A stretch of 64,000 bases of DNA from Acidobacteriota bacterium (GTDB lineage Bacteria; Acidobacteriota; Terriglobia; Bryobacterales; Bryobacteraceae), in NCBI GenBank assembly GCA_014584705.1, contig JACTMJ010000009.1:216928-280927 (forward strand). Direction: 5' to 3'. This document shows positions 44,712-53,123 of the stretch, in pieces. The position numbers were made by a program, and so were the translations under genes. The notes under the pieces were generated by a model that searched no databases, was not told the origin of the DNA, and saw only the letters and a list, made by a program, of their open reading frames with translations. The stretch's first letter is position 1. Each line of letters begins with the position of its first letter.

Positions 44712-45770
44712 TTACACTTGGGCCGGTTCCAGGCGAACAGGCTCAACAGTTTCGGGATAAAGAAGTGTTCTCTCTTCCGGACGTACGAATCGCATGCGGG
44801 TGTTTTCAAAGTTCGAGTAATCTTCAATTACGCTGTCGCGCGGGGCGACGATGCCAACCACTTCGCCAATCGTGTGCATGGTGGTGATGGCAAGCGCGGG
44901 CAAGGCGACGAACGGCAGCAGTTGGCGTTCCCCGGCGATACGGCTGAAAGCGTTCCATCGGCGTTTCAACTGCAACAGCGGCACAAGCGGACTCACGGCG
45001 AGTTGGAAGAGTTTTCTCCCCAGGGTCCACTGCTCTTCCCGCATGCGCACGGTGGAGAAGAGCCATCCTCCATAAAAGGAGGCCTTGAGCAAGGGGAAAG
45101 GTCGCGAGACGTTGATATGGCGCGTGACGGCACGGGCTTCGTGGAAAAGGGTGTGGCCTTCGGCGCGCAGACGATTCTGGAGCAAGAGTTCCATCTCGAT
45201 ACCGGAATCGAGCGAAGCGCCGAGTGCAAGCGCGGCATCCTTGCGGAAACAGGTATTGTGAGTGGCCACGTAATCCACCGTTCCGCGGGATTCAGGAAAC
45301 GCGGCGTGGGCGAAGTGCAGTGTGAAGGCAGCCCAACTCCAGAGGCTACGCGGGTTGGCGTTCACCATCAGTGGCCCGGCCGCGGCGGGTGTAACGCCTC
45401 GCGCATCGGGGGTAAAAGCGCCAATGAAGGACTCCGCCCAGCCAGGGTCCGGGAAGCAATGGTCTTCGGCGTGGACTACCAACGGAGTGCGTGCAATGCG
45501 AAAGGCTTCGCCACGCGCCGCCGCCAGATTGCGCATACGATCCCACGCCACCAGTTGATATCCGCCAAAAGCGGCGAGGTCTTCGCGAAGCGTTTCGAGT
45601 ACCGCCATGGACGGGCCGAAGAGGACGATCTCCATGCGATCCCTGGCGGTTTGCGCACGCAGGCAGTCGAGTATACGCAACACGGTCTCCCGCCGGTTCG
45701 GAACGATGAGTGCCACGGAAATGGCGGCGTTCGAAGGCAGCGCGGATACAGCAATTTCCATTCGTATCAT
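44712..45770 (-). CDS. Family 2 glycosyltransferase
   Basis: 352 residues from the ATG at 45770 (other in-frame ATGs at 45761 and 45803 are possible). GT2 fold with VALIVPNRRETVLRILDCLRAQTARDRMEIVLF and LVVHAEDHCFPDPGWAESFIGAF. Residues about 165-280 (VDYVATHNTCFRKDAALALG... RAVTRHINVS ... LGRKLFQLAVSPLVPLLQLKR) align with the C-terminal half of the 705-residue fusion encoded next to it (LPGHNSSYKRETLHGLG ... RAVVRHVNFA ... IGKRLFYFCASPLIPAVRLLR), so the two are paralogs. Acceptor and donor unknown. Confidence 0.87.
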   Translation of the reverse strand: MIRMEIAVSALPSNAAISVALIVPNRRETVLRILDCLRAQTARDRMEIVLFGPSMAVLETLREDLAAFGGYQLVAWDRMRNLAAARGEAFRIARTPLVVHAEDHCFPDPGWAESFIGAFTPDARGVTPAAAGPLMVNANPRSLWSWAAFTLHFAHAAFPESRGTVDYVATHNTCFRKDAALALGASLDSGIEMELLLQNRLRAEGHTLFHEARAVTRHINVSRPFPLLKASFYGGWLFSTVRMREEQWTLGRKLFQLAVSPLVPLLQLKRRWNAFSRIAGERQLLPFVALPALAITTMHTIGEVVGIVAPRDSVIEDYSNFENTRMRFVRPEERTLLYPETVEPVRLEPAQV

Positions 45771-45842
45771 CAGACCACAAGCGACGGGCATTTTGCCAAG
45801 CAAATCGCGAGAGCGATCTCGCCGTCAGCCAGCCCCCGTCAA

Positions 45843-48194
45843 CTATGCCACGAAGGGCAGATAGGCGCGCTTGATGGTTTTCTTCGGGTCGAGCGATGCG
45901 GTGTCCGCGCCCAGTTGCTCGAGAGTTCCTTTCACGGTGACGAGGCTCATGATCTTTCGCTGGATCTCCGGGGAGGTGGCCACGGTATCGATGAGGTAGG
46001 GCCAGATGCCTTCGCGCCCGGTGATGCCGCGCACGTGGATGGTCTTTCCCTGATGCTCCACGCTGAACTCACGCATGTGGAAGATGATGTCGTTGATCGT
46101 ATAGCCGTTGAGGGTGACGGTGGGGTCCCCGTACAGGCCGAAGAGCACGAGCGTGCCGCCGTCTTTCACCATGGCCAGACATTGGTCAAGGACTTTGCGG
46201 GAGCCGCCCGCGATATCGATGATGGCATCGAAGCCCGGGCCGCCGGTGAATTCCGCGACGTCCGCGGCGAGCGTGGGGGAGGCGGAATTGAAAACGGCAT
46301 CCGCGCCGAAGGTCTTCGCGCGCTCCAACCGGCCGGGGTCTATCTCAAAGGCAGCCAGTTTCTTCACGCCGAAATTCTTCGCGAACAACTGCGTCATCAG
46401 GCCGTGATAGCCGCAGCCCACGATGCCCACCGTGCCGAGCAGGCTGTTGTCGAAGAGATACTTCGCCACCAGACAATCGTTGCCCACACCTTCGAGCAGG
46501 GAGGGGAAGAAGGCCGGCTCGCTGAGCACGTTTGGCACGACGTGTGCGCAATAGGTGGGGATGGTGGCGTACTCGGCATAGCCGCCATTCAGGGGGCGCA
46601 AATACTCGCCATTAACACTGGGGCCCCAGAGGCCGATGATGCCCTCTTCGGGATATCCGGGCATGATGTAGTGGCTCTCGGCAACGACGCGCTGGCCGAG
46701 CTTGTAGCCGCGGACGTTCGAGCCCACGTCGACAATTTCGCCGAAGAGTTCGTGGCCGGGCACGATACCTTCCTGGACGTGCGGGAACTTGCCGCGGAAG
46801 AGATCTTCGTCAGTGCCGCACACAGAGACGCAGCGCACCTTCACCAGCAATTCGCCAGGCATCGGGCGGGGCATGGGCACTTCGGCCAGCTCAATGTGCG
46901 GCCCCTCCGGCGTAGCTTCCTTTCGATATACCCAAGCCTTCATGGTGCGGCGCGGTTTGGCCGCCAAGGCACTGGCCGGAACATCCGCTTCGCCGCCCAG
47001 AATGCCTTCTTCGCGGCCGGCGATGGTGAAGGCCTCCACGCAGCGTTCCACCTGCTCCCGGGTGTGGGCCGCGCACAATTGCACGCGAATTCGCGCCGCG
47101 CCTTTCGGGACCACCGGGAAGCTGAAGCCGATCACATAAACGCCGAGTTCGAGCAAGCGCTCCGCCATCCGGGAGGCGAGGCGCGCATCGCCGAGCATGA
47201 CCGGCGCGATGGGGTGCGTGCCTTCCGGCACGTCAAAGCCCACATGGCGCATGCTGGAGCGGAAAAGCTGGGTGTTTGCCTGGAGGCGCGCGCGCAGTTC
47301 CGCGCCTTCGTCCGACTCCACCACGTCCATGGCTGCCATCGCGCCCGCCACGAGGCTCGGGGGAACGGAGTTCGAAAACAGATAGGGTCGCGAGGTGTTG
47401 CGCAGCCACTCGATGAGCACTTTGCGGCCCGCGGTGAAGCCGCCGCTGGCACCTCCGAGCGCCTTGCCAAGCGTGCCGGTGATGACGTCGGGCTGCACGC
47501 CAAAGTGCTCTCCCGTGCCGCGGCCGTTCTCCCCGATAAAGCCGGTGGCGTGGCAATCGTCGACAGCCAGCAGCGCGCCATACTTCCGCGCGATGGGGAC
47601 CAGCTTGTCGAGCGGCGCGAGAATACCGTCCATGCTGAAAACGCCGTCGGTGATCGCAAACACGGCCCGCTTATGGCCGGGGTCGCCGTCGCGGGCTTCC
47701 TTGAGCGCGCGTTCGAAATCTTCGGGGCTGCGTTCGTCGTAGGGCAGGCGTTTGCACTTGGTGAGCCGAACGCCGTCGATGATGCTGGCGTGGTTGAGGC
47801 GGGCGCTCAGGATGACGTCGTCCGCGCTCGCAACACTCTCGAACAGACCGCCGTTGGCATCGAAACAGGACGAATAGAGGATGGCGTCCTCCATGCCAAG
47901 GAAGCGGGCAATACGCTCTTCCAACTGCTTGTGGATCTTCTGTGTGCCACAGATGAAGCGCACCGATGACAGGCCATATCCGTAAACATTCAGCGCATGG
48001 TGGGCAGCCTCCGTCACGCGCGGGTGGTTCGCGAGGCCGAGGTAATTGTTCGCGCAGAAATTCAGAACGGGCTGGGGATTTCCGGAGAGGAAAAGCTCCG
48101 TCGCCTGGGAACTGGCGATGATGCGCTCGTGCTTTCGCAGCCCGGCAGCTTCCCGTTCTTTCAGACCGGCTTCCAACTTCTCGTAGATCGTCAT
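45843..48194 (-). CDS. Fused 2-amino-3-ketobutyrate CoA ligase / L-threonine 3-dehydrogenase-like protein
   Basis: 783 residues. Residues 1 to about 400 are glycine C-acetyltransferase (Kbl): FCANNYLGLANHPRV, YSSCFDANGGLFE, DDCHATGFIGENGRGTGEHFGV and the PLP lysine in TGTLGKALGGASGGF. Residues 418-783 (from MKAWVYRKE) are a zinc-type medium-chain dehydrogenase like Tdh: catalytic Cys in VSVCGTDEDLF, GHE, and the NAD loop GIVGCGYHGL. The two consecutive steps of threonine breakdown are thus on one chain. The four-Cys structural-zinc loop of Tdh enzymes is missing. No ribosome-binding site precedes the internal ATG. An alternative is a biosynthetic role with the neighbouring sugar genes. Confidence 0.93.
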   Translation of the reverse strand: MTIYEKLEAGLKEREAAGLRKHERIIASSQATELFLSGNPQPVLNFCANNYLGLANHPRVTEAAHHALNVYGYGLSSVRFICGTQKIHKQLEERIARFLGMEDAILYSSCFDANGGLFESVASADDVILSARLNHASIIDGVRLTKCKRLPYDERSPEDFERALKEARDGDPGHKRAVFAITDGVFSMDGILAPLDKLVPIARKYGALLAVDDCHATGFIGENGRGTGEHFGVQPDVITGTLGKALGGASGGFTAGRKVLIEWLRNTSRPYLFSNSVPPSLVAGAMAAMDVVESDEGAELRARLQANTQLFRSSMRHVGFDVPEGTHPIAPVMLGDARLASRMAERLLELGVYVIGFSFPVVPKGAARIRVQLCAAHTREQVERCVEAFTIAGREEGILGGEADVPASALAAKPRRTMKAWVYRKEATPEGPHIELAEVPMPRPMPGELLVKVRCVSVCGTDEDLFRGKFPHVQEGIVPGHELFGEIVDVGSNVRGYKLGQRVVAESHYIMPGYPEEGIIGLWGPSVNGEYLRPLNGGYAEYATIPTYCAHVVPNVLSEPAFFPSLLEGVGNDCLVAKYLFDNSLLGTVGIVGCGYHGLMTQLFAKNFGVKKLAAFEIDPGRLERAKTFGADAVFNSASPTLAADVAEFTGGPGFDAIIDIAGGSRKVLDQCLAMVKDGGTLVLFGLYGDPTVTLNGYTINDIIFHMREFSVEHQGKTIHVRGITGREGIWPYLIDTVATSPEIQRKIMSLVTVKGTLEQLGADTASLDPKKTIKRAYLPFVA

Positions 48195-48295
48195 GGACCC
48201 CTGACTTTCCGGCGTATGGCTTTGCCGCCGCAGCCTTTGACATCCATCATACGGGAAGGCCTTCCAGCGGAAATGCGCCCCGCACCGTTACAAGT

Positions 48296-50449
48296 TTATT
48301 TCAGCGCGGGGCTAGCCGGGAACGACGGCGTGACCCCCAATTCATGAAAGAGAAACGTATAGATATCCGCAGTCATGGCGATGGACTTCTCCGTGTTGCT
48401 TGCGCCGTGGCCGCTCTTGGTCTCAATACGAATCAAGGCAGGGTGCCCTTTGGCGGCCTTCTCCTGCAGGGTGGCGATGTACTTGAAGGAGTGCGCGGGC
48501 ACCACGCGATCGTCGTGGTCCGCGGTGGTGACGAGCACCGCCGGGTAGTTCACACCGGCGCGGATATTGTGCAGAGGCGAATAGGCGTAGAGCGCCTTGA
48601 ACTCGCTGGGGTTGTCGCTGGAGCCGTAATCGGCAATCCAGTTCCAGCCGATGGTGAACTTGTGGAAGCGCAGCATGTCCATAACGCCCACCTGGGGCAC
48701 GGCGGCACGGAAGAGATCGGGCCGCTGGTTGATGACCGCGCCCACCAGCAACCCTCCATTCGAGCCGCCCTGGCAGGCCAGTTTCGCTGGCGAGGTGTAG
48801 TGATTGGCAACCAGCCACTCGGCGGCCGCGATGAAGTCGTCGAAGACGTTCTGCTTCTTCAGTTTCATGCCACCCTGATGCCAGGCCTCGCCGTACTCGC
48901 TGCCGCCCCGCATGTTCACGGAGGCGTAGATGAAGCCCTGTTCGAGCAGGGCCAGCCGCATGGAATTGAAGGTGGGGTTGGTGGAGATGTTGAAACCACC
49001 GTAGCCATAGATGAGAGCCGGGTTCTTTCCGTCGAGCTTCAGCCCGCGCTTGTACACCAGGAACATCGGCACCTTGGTTCCGTCCTTGCTGGTAACAAAA
49101 ACCTGCTTGGTTTCATAGCGTGCTGGATTGAAACCGGGAATATGGGGCGCGCGAAACACAGTGCTGCCGCCGCCAGCGATGTCGTAGCGGAAGATGGTGG
49201 GCGGGTAGTCGAAAGAACTGTAAGTGTAAAAGATAAACTTGTCGTCGGCGTTGCCGTCAAAGCCCTCGGCGTTCCCCAATCCGGGAAGCTTAATCTCCGC
49301 TTCGAGAGCGCCGGCGACGCTATAGCGATAGACCCTGGTCGCAACATCCTTCAGGTAGCTGGCGAAGATCCTGCCCGCGGCGGCTTTCACGTCGCGCAGC
49401 GGTTCCGGCTTCTCGGGAAGGACGTCGGCCCAGACGCCGTTCGAGATGGTAAACGCCGCCACTTTTCCGTTTGGCGCTTTGGCGTTCGTCCGGACGAGCA
49501 GCTTTCCGTCAACGTGATCCACCGCTTCGTAGATGTCGTTGCCGATTTCACCGACGATGGGCCGGAACGTCGCGCCCGGTTTCGAAAGGTCCTTGTAATA
49601 GAGGGCGTTCCCGTCCTTGCCCTTTCCGCGGTCCGATACGCTCAGAAGCGCGTAACGCTCATCCTCCGTTGTCGTGACGGTGTGAAAGCGCTGCGGATTC
49701 GCGGGGTCTTCGAAGATCAGCGTATCCTTGCTTTGCGGTTCCCCCACGCGGTGGAAGAAGACCTGATGGTTCTCGTTTTTCGCGGAAAGGATGTTCCCGC
49801 CCTCCGGCTCGGGATAGCGGCTGTAGAAGAATCCGTTGCCGGCCCAGGCGAACTCGGACACCTTCACCCACTTCAATTCGTTCGGGAGGGTCTTGCGAGC
49901 GGCAACGTCCATCACCTTGACGGTCTTCCAATCGGAGCCTCCGTCGGAGAGCGCGAGCACGACGTAGCGGCCGTCCTTCGAAAGAATGAAGCTGTCGAGG
50001 CGCGTGGTGCCATCCGGGGAGAGCTTGTTCGGGTCTAGCAATACCTCGGGCTCGCCGCCTATGCCCTTCTGTACATACCAGACACTCTGGTTCTGCAAGC
50101 CGTCGTTTTTCTGGAAAAAGAAATACTCTCCGCGCCGGAGGGGAGCACCGTATCTGGCGTAGTCGTAGAGTTGTCGCAACCGATTTCGGACGGCGTCCCG
50201 GTAAGGGATTTGGGCGAAGTAAGCGCTGGTGATGCGGTTCTCCGCATTTACCCAGGCGGCGGTTTCGGGGGAGTCGCTATCTTCGAGCCAGCGGTAGGGG
50301 TCGGGGACTTTCACCCCGTGGTAAGTGTCGACATGCTCGACCTTCTTCGTAGCGGGGTAAGTGATCTGAGCGGCCAGCCAGGCGGGGGAGGCGGACAAAG
50401 CCGCCGCGGCGATCGCTGAAAACAAAATAGGCCTCCGCGAGAACTGCAT
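48296..50449 (-). CDS. Prolyl oligopeptidase (peptidase family S9A), exported
   Basis: 717 residues. An N-terminal signal peptide (FSAIAAAALSASPAWLAA) marks export. A seven-bladed propeller (about 70-430) is followed by the alpha/beta-hydrolase domain: IYGYGGFNISTNPTF, the nucleophile Ser in CQGGSNGGLL, the Asp in TADHDDRVVPAHSF and the His in KSGHGASN. S9A enzymes cleave short peptides after proline. Its likely place is the periplasm. Standalone gene. Confidence 0.96.
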   Translation of the reverse strand: MQFSRRPILFSAIAAAALSASPAWLAAQITYPATKKVEHVDTYHGVKVPDPYRWLEDSDSPETAAWVNAENRITSAYFAQIPYRDAVRNRLRQLYDYARYGAPLRRGEYFFFQKNDGLQNQSVWYVQKGIGGEPEVLLDPNKLSPDGTTRLDSFILSKDGRYVVLALSDGGSDWKTVKVMDVAARKTLPNELKWVKVSEFAWAGNGFFYSRYPEPEGGNILSAKNENHQVFFHRVGEPQSKDTLIFEDPANPQRFHTVTTTEDERYALLSVSDRGKGKDGNALYYKDLSKPGATFRPIVGEIGNDIYEAVDHVDGKLLVRTNAKAPNGKVAAFTISNGVWADVLPEKPEPLRDVKAAAGRIFASYLKDVATRVYRYSVAGALEAEIKLPGLGNAEGFDGNADDKFIFYTYSSFDYPPTIFRYDIAGGGSTVFRAPHIPGFNPARYETKQVFVTSKDGTKVPMFLVYKRGLKLDGKNPALIYGYGGFNISTNPTFNSMRLALLEQGFIYASVNMRGGSEYGEAWHQGGMKLKKQNVFDDFIAAAEWLVANHYTSPAKLACQGGSNGGLLVGAVINQRPDLFRAAVPQVGVMDMLRFHKFTIGWNWIADYGSSDNPSEFKALYAYSPLHNIRAGVNYPAVLVTTADHDDRVVPAHSFKYIATLQEKAAKGHPALIRIETKSGHGASNTEKSIAMTADIYTFLFHELGVTPSFPASPALK

Positions 50450-50594
50450 GGGAATGGGTCCTTCGGTGATGGATCTCTCGGAACACGGCGGTGCGCCGGG
50501 AATCGTGAGATTCGCGCACCACTTCTTCCATTTTCATCTTAAGGCGGGGAGGGCCGGAAAGCGGAGGACGGAACGCGGCGGCTACACTGGAGGG

Positions 50595-51227
50595 GTGCAA
50601 ACCGCAGTTCCCCCGCGCGCGTTATTTTTCGACCTTGGCAATGTGATCGTCCCGTTTGACATCGAGCGCGCGTACGCCGGATTCGGAGCCGTTTCCGCGC
50701 TGCCGATCGAGGAGATGGCGAAGCGATTGCGAGCCGGAGACCTGGTACAGCGTTACGAATGCGGGCAGGTGGAGGATGAGCCGTTCTTCGAAGCCTTTTG
50801 CGAGCTGACCGGCGTTCGCACCACATTCGAACGTTTCTGCCAGATTTGGAACAGCATTTTTCTTCCGCCCACGCTGGTGCCGGAAGAGCTGCTCGAAGAG
50901 TTATCGCGCGGGTACACGCTCCTGCTTCTCTCCAATACGAACGCGATCCACTACCGCTTTCTGGAGCGCAGTTACGCGCACATCGGCCATTTCCACCATC
51001 ATGTTCTTTCGCACGAGGCGGGGGCGCAAAAGCCGGAGCGAAAGATCTACGATGACGCGCTGGCGGCGGCGGGCGTACAGCCCGAAGAAGTGTTTTTCAC
51101 CGACGACCTTCCGGAGAATATCGAGGCTGCGCGGCAATTGGGGATCGATGCGGAGGTATTCACCGGAGTCCCCGATTTGCAGCGCCACCTCGAAAACCGC
51201 GGAGTCCGGCTCTCCGCGCGCGGCTAG
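50595..51227 (+). CDS. HAD-family hydrolase (subfamily IA)
   Basis: 210 residues from a GTG at 50595 after GGAGG. HAD motifs: ALFFDLGNVIVPFD (nucleophile Asp), LLLLSNTNAIH (motif II), the Lys in AGAQKPERKIYDDAL (motif III) and EVFFTDDLPENIEAARQLG (motif IV). The second motif-I residue is Gly rather than Asp, as in the FDLGNV group of YihX-like phosphatases. Substrate unknown, perhaps a sugar phosphate. The start is a little close to the ribosome-binding site, but the preceding codons are not family-like. Confidence 0.9.
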   Translation: MQTAVPPRALFFDLGNVIVPFDIERAYAGFGAVSALPIEEMAKRLRAGDLVQRYECGQVEDEPFFEAFCELTGVRTTFERFCQIWNSIFLPPTLVPEELLEELSRGYTLLLLSNTNAIHYRFLERSYAHIGHFHHHVLSHEAGAQKPERKIYDDALAAAGVQPEEVFFTDDLPENIEAARQLGIDAEVFTGVPDLQRHLENRGVRLSARG

Positions 51228-51264
51228 CCGCCCTCGCCGTTCCACGGCGTCCACCGTTAGTGGG

Positions 51265-51747
51265 TTAGTTTGCCTGCCGGATCGTCAACGAGGTCACCTG
51301 GCGAATCCAGCGAGCGCCGCGCTTTTCTCCAGGAGCTACCAGTTGAAACGGCTTCGCGTTGTCGGGCAGCGGCTTGCCATCCCGCATGGTCACCACGTAG
51401 ACCGGCTTGTCCATGAATCCGGCGTCCAGCTCCGCCCATGCATAGAGCACCTTATATCCATCCTTGCCCTCGGCAAGCAGGTAGTAGGACGCAGCCGTGC
51501 CGTGATACTTCTCGCCCAACGGCAGACTCACTTTGGCAATCACATCCTTCAGGAGCACGCCCTGGAAGGTGGCCGGGCTCCCGTGGTCCAACGTCTTAAT
51601 GGTGTGGCTGGGGAGTTTGGAGAGATCCGCGTTCGTAACCACAGCGGTCGTTCCGCCAAGCCCCCGAATCGTGAGCGTGGATTGTCCTTGGGCCCCCGCG
51701 GCGGGTAGCAGCAGCGCGCAGGCGAGAATCAGCGTTTTGAAAGTCAT
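51265..51747 (-). CDS. Secreted sulfite-oxidase-fold (molybdopterin-binding-like) protein
   Basis: 160 residues from the ATG at 51747 after AAGGAAAC. Signal peptide MTFKTLILACALLLPAAGAQG; the mature part is a single Oxidored_molyb-like domain (STLTIRGLGG, LPSHTIKTLDHGSPATFQGVLLKDVIAKV, YHGTAASYYLLAEGKDGYKVLYAWAELD, PFQLVAPGEKRGARWIRQVTSLTI). The mature sequence contains no cysteine, so the usual Mo-ligand Cys is absent and it may be a non-catalytic pterin or ligand binder. It is second in an operon with a 103-residue protein, divergent from a secreted tetrapyrrole methylase. Confidence 0.85.
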   Translation of the reverse strand: MTFKTLILACALLLPAAGAQGQSTLTIRGLGGTTAVVTNADLSKLPSHTIKTLDHGSPATFQGVLLKDVIAKVSLPLGEKYHGTAASYYLLAEGKDGYKVLYAWAELDAGFMDKPVYVVTMRDGKPLPDNAKPFQLVAPGEKRGARWIRQVTSLTIRQAN

Positions 51748-51779
51748 GAGTTTCCTTTGCATCTCAGGTTTGAATTGGG

Positions 51780-52091
51780 TCAAGCGGGCATTGTGTTCGT
51801 GTCCCGGCGCGTGAGCAGACCGACGAAAGCCCGGTCCGGCGGCGGTTCGGGGATGCCGAGAGTGAGATCCGGCCGGGAATTCACGAACGCGGCGAGGGAG
51901 GAACGAAGTTCCGAGGTATCGGCGACGCAGGCGTAGAGCGCGGAGCCTCGCGCGGATGCGGCGGCGGGCATGCGACCGTGAGGATCGTTCAAGGACGCCT
52001 TCCACCGCGACGGCATATCCGGATGGGCGGCAAAAAGATTCAAGGCAAAGTCCGGAAGGGAAACGGGAATAAGAGGGCGAAAAAGCTTCAT
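51780..52091 (-). CDS. Hypothetical protein, first gene of the small secreted-redox operon
   Basis: 103 residues (MKLFRPLIPVSLPDFALNLF at the start). No signal peptide or known domain is recognised. It begins 21 bases after a strong sigma-70-like promoter on this strand and ends 32 bases before the sulfite-oxidase-fold gene. The promoter and position argue that it is real, but codon content alone does not prove it. Confidence 0.45.
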   Translation of the reverse strand: MKLFRPLIPVSLPDFALNLFAAHPDMPSRWKASLNDPHGRMPAAASARGSALYACVADTSELRSSLAAFVNSRPDLTLGIPEPPPDRAFVGLLTRRDTNTMPA

Positions 52092-52111
52092 AGAATCGGA
52101 GCGTAATGTGC

Positions 52112-52139
52112 ATTATACACGACGATGTGATATAGACAA
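52112..52139 (-). promoter_or_regulatory. Sigma-70 promoter driving the 103-residue and sulfite-oxidase-fold genes
   Basis: On the minus strand TTGTCT (52139-52134) and a perfect TATAAT (52117-52112) are separated by 16 bases. Transcription should begin near 52105, about 14 bases ahead of the ATG at 52091. The -10 region also forms an imperfect dyad GTGcATtATaCAC at 52108-52120, a possible operator shared with the divergent methylase gene. Confidence 0.7.
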
Positions 52140-52143
52140 GACT

Positions 52144-53034
52144 ATGTACAAGTTGTTTCCGAGATTCGTCATGCTCGCACTCCTGGCCTTCACCTGCTGC
52201 CACGGAGAGGTTCTCGCGGGCGAGGGTAAGTTCGTGATCGTCGGAATGGGAACCGCTCCCGACCTGATCACGCTTCGAGGACAGAAGACGGTTTCCGAAT
52301 CCGACGTGCTGCTCGCCGAGGAGGGAGATATCGCAGGAATGTGGCCGGAATTCGCCGTTGGGAAAGAGGTTTGGGAATGGCCGCGCAACTTCCGGAAGTT
52401 CTACGGCGCGGACCCGGAGAAAATCGCGAGTGGGGCGCAGCGCGCCGAAGCGATCCGCCTCCAGCAAGTTCGCCGCGACCTCATTGCCCGGATTGTGGCC
52501 GCGGTGAAGGCCGGAAAAACAGTGGCATGCCTGCAGGGCGGAGATCCGATGATGTACGGCATGACCTTGTTCCTGGAGATGCTCCCCGAGAGCGTGCCGA
52601 CGGAGATCGTGCCGGGGGTTGGCGCATTCCAGGCGGCGAGCGCGGCGCTGAAGCAGAGCCCGCCTTACGGCTACGACACGAGCGCGGTGATCCTCACGCA
52701 GGACGATTGGGCGGGTCGCCTCGACGACAACGAGAAGCTGATGGCGTCGGGAAGCACGATGGTGTTCTACACCATGAACCTCGACTATCCAAGGCTCTTC
52801 GAGAAGCTCAAGCGGTACTACCCGCCGGAGACGCCGGTGGCGGTGGTCCGCGATGCGGGCGACCTCTCCCGGGAGGCGGTTACGCGAAGTACGGTGGCGC
52901 GTTTTCTGGCCGAAGTGGATCCGAACTCCCTGCCCGCGCACCGGCACATGCTGTTCGTGGGGAAATTCCTCGAAGCCGGACAAGCCCGGAAAGATTTCAC
53001 CCCAAGAATCGCCAAAACGGCGGCGAAGGAGTAG
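52144..53034 (+). CDS. Tetrapyrrole methylase-family protein with a signal peptide
   Basis: 296 residues. The N-terminus MYKLFPRFVMLALLAFTCCHG, then EVLAGEGK, is a signal peptide (cleavage after VLA). It is followed by the SAM-dependent tetrapyrrole methylase fold: VIVGMGTAPDLITLRGQKTVSESDVLLAEEG, CLQGGDPMMYGMTLFLEM, IVPGVGAFQAASAALKQSP, and a CobM/CbiF-like end ETPVAVVRDAGDLSREAVTRSTVARFL. Such enzymes normally act in the cytoplasm on precorrins or siroheme precursors. Export of one is strange because SAM is cytoplasmic. It is divergent from the sulfite-oxidase-fold operon. Starting without the signal would need an internal GTG with no ribosome-binding site. Confidence 0.85.
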   Translation: MYKLFPRFVMLALLAFTCCHGEVLAGEGKFVIVGMGTAPDLITLRGQKTVSESDVLLAEEGDIAGMWPEFAVGKEVWEWPRNFRKFYGADPEKIASGAQRAEAIRLQQVRRDLIARIVAAVKAGKTVACLQGGDPMMYGMTLFLEMLPESVPTEIVPGVGAFQAASAALKQSPPYGYDTSAVILTQDDWAGRLDDNEKLMASGSTMVFYTMNLDYPRLFEKLKRYYPPETPVAVVRDAGDLSREAVTRSTVARFLAEVDPNSLPAHRHMLFVGKFLEAGQARKDFTPRIAKTAAKE

Positions 53035-53123
53035 CGGGCCGCGCGCAGAGCCTTCCTCCGCCGCCGGCTCGGCCATTCGCTCTCCGACGCTGTGTTAGGC
53101 TGGTAATTGCGTCCAAAGCCGTT

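Noticed and set aside
44688..47969. A plus-strand open frame of more than 1000 codons
   Set aside because: It runs antisense to two real genes with clear family motifs. It has no domain character and is the usual high-GC shadow.
48344..50038. A 564-codon plus-strand frame
   Set aside because: Antisense to prolyl oligopeptidase. No start site or domain.
52341..53123. Long upstream extension of the recO frame
   Set aside because: It overlaps the tetrapyrrole methylase gene in another frame. RecO similarity starts only at 53124.
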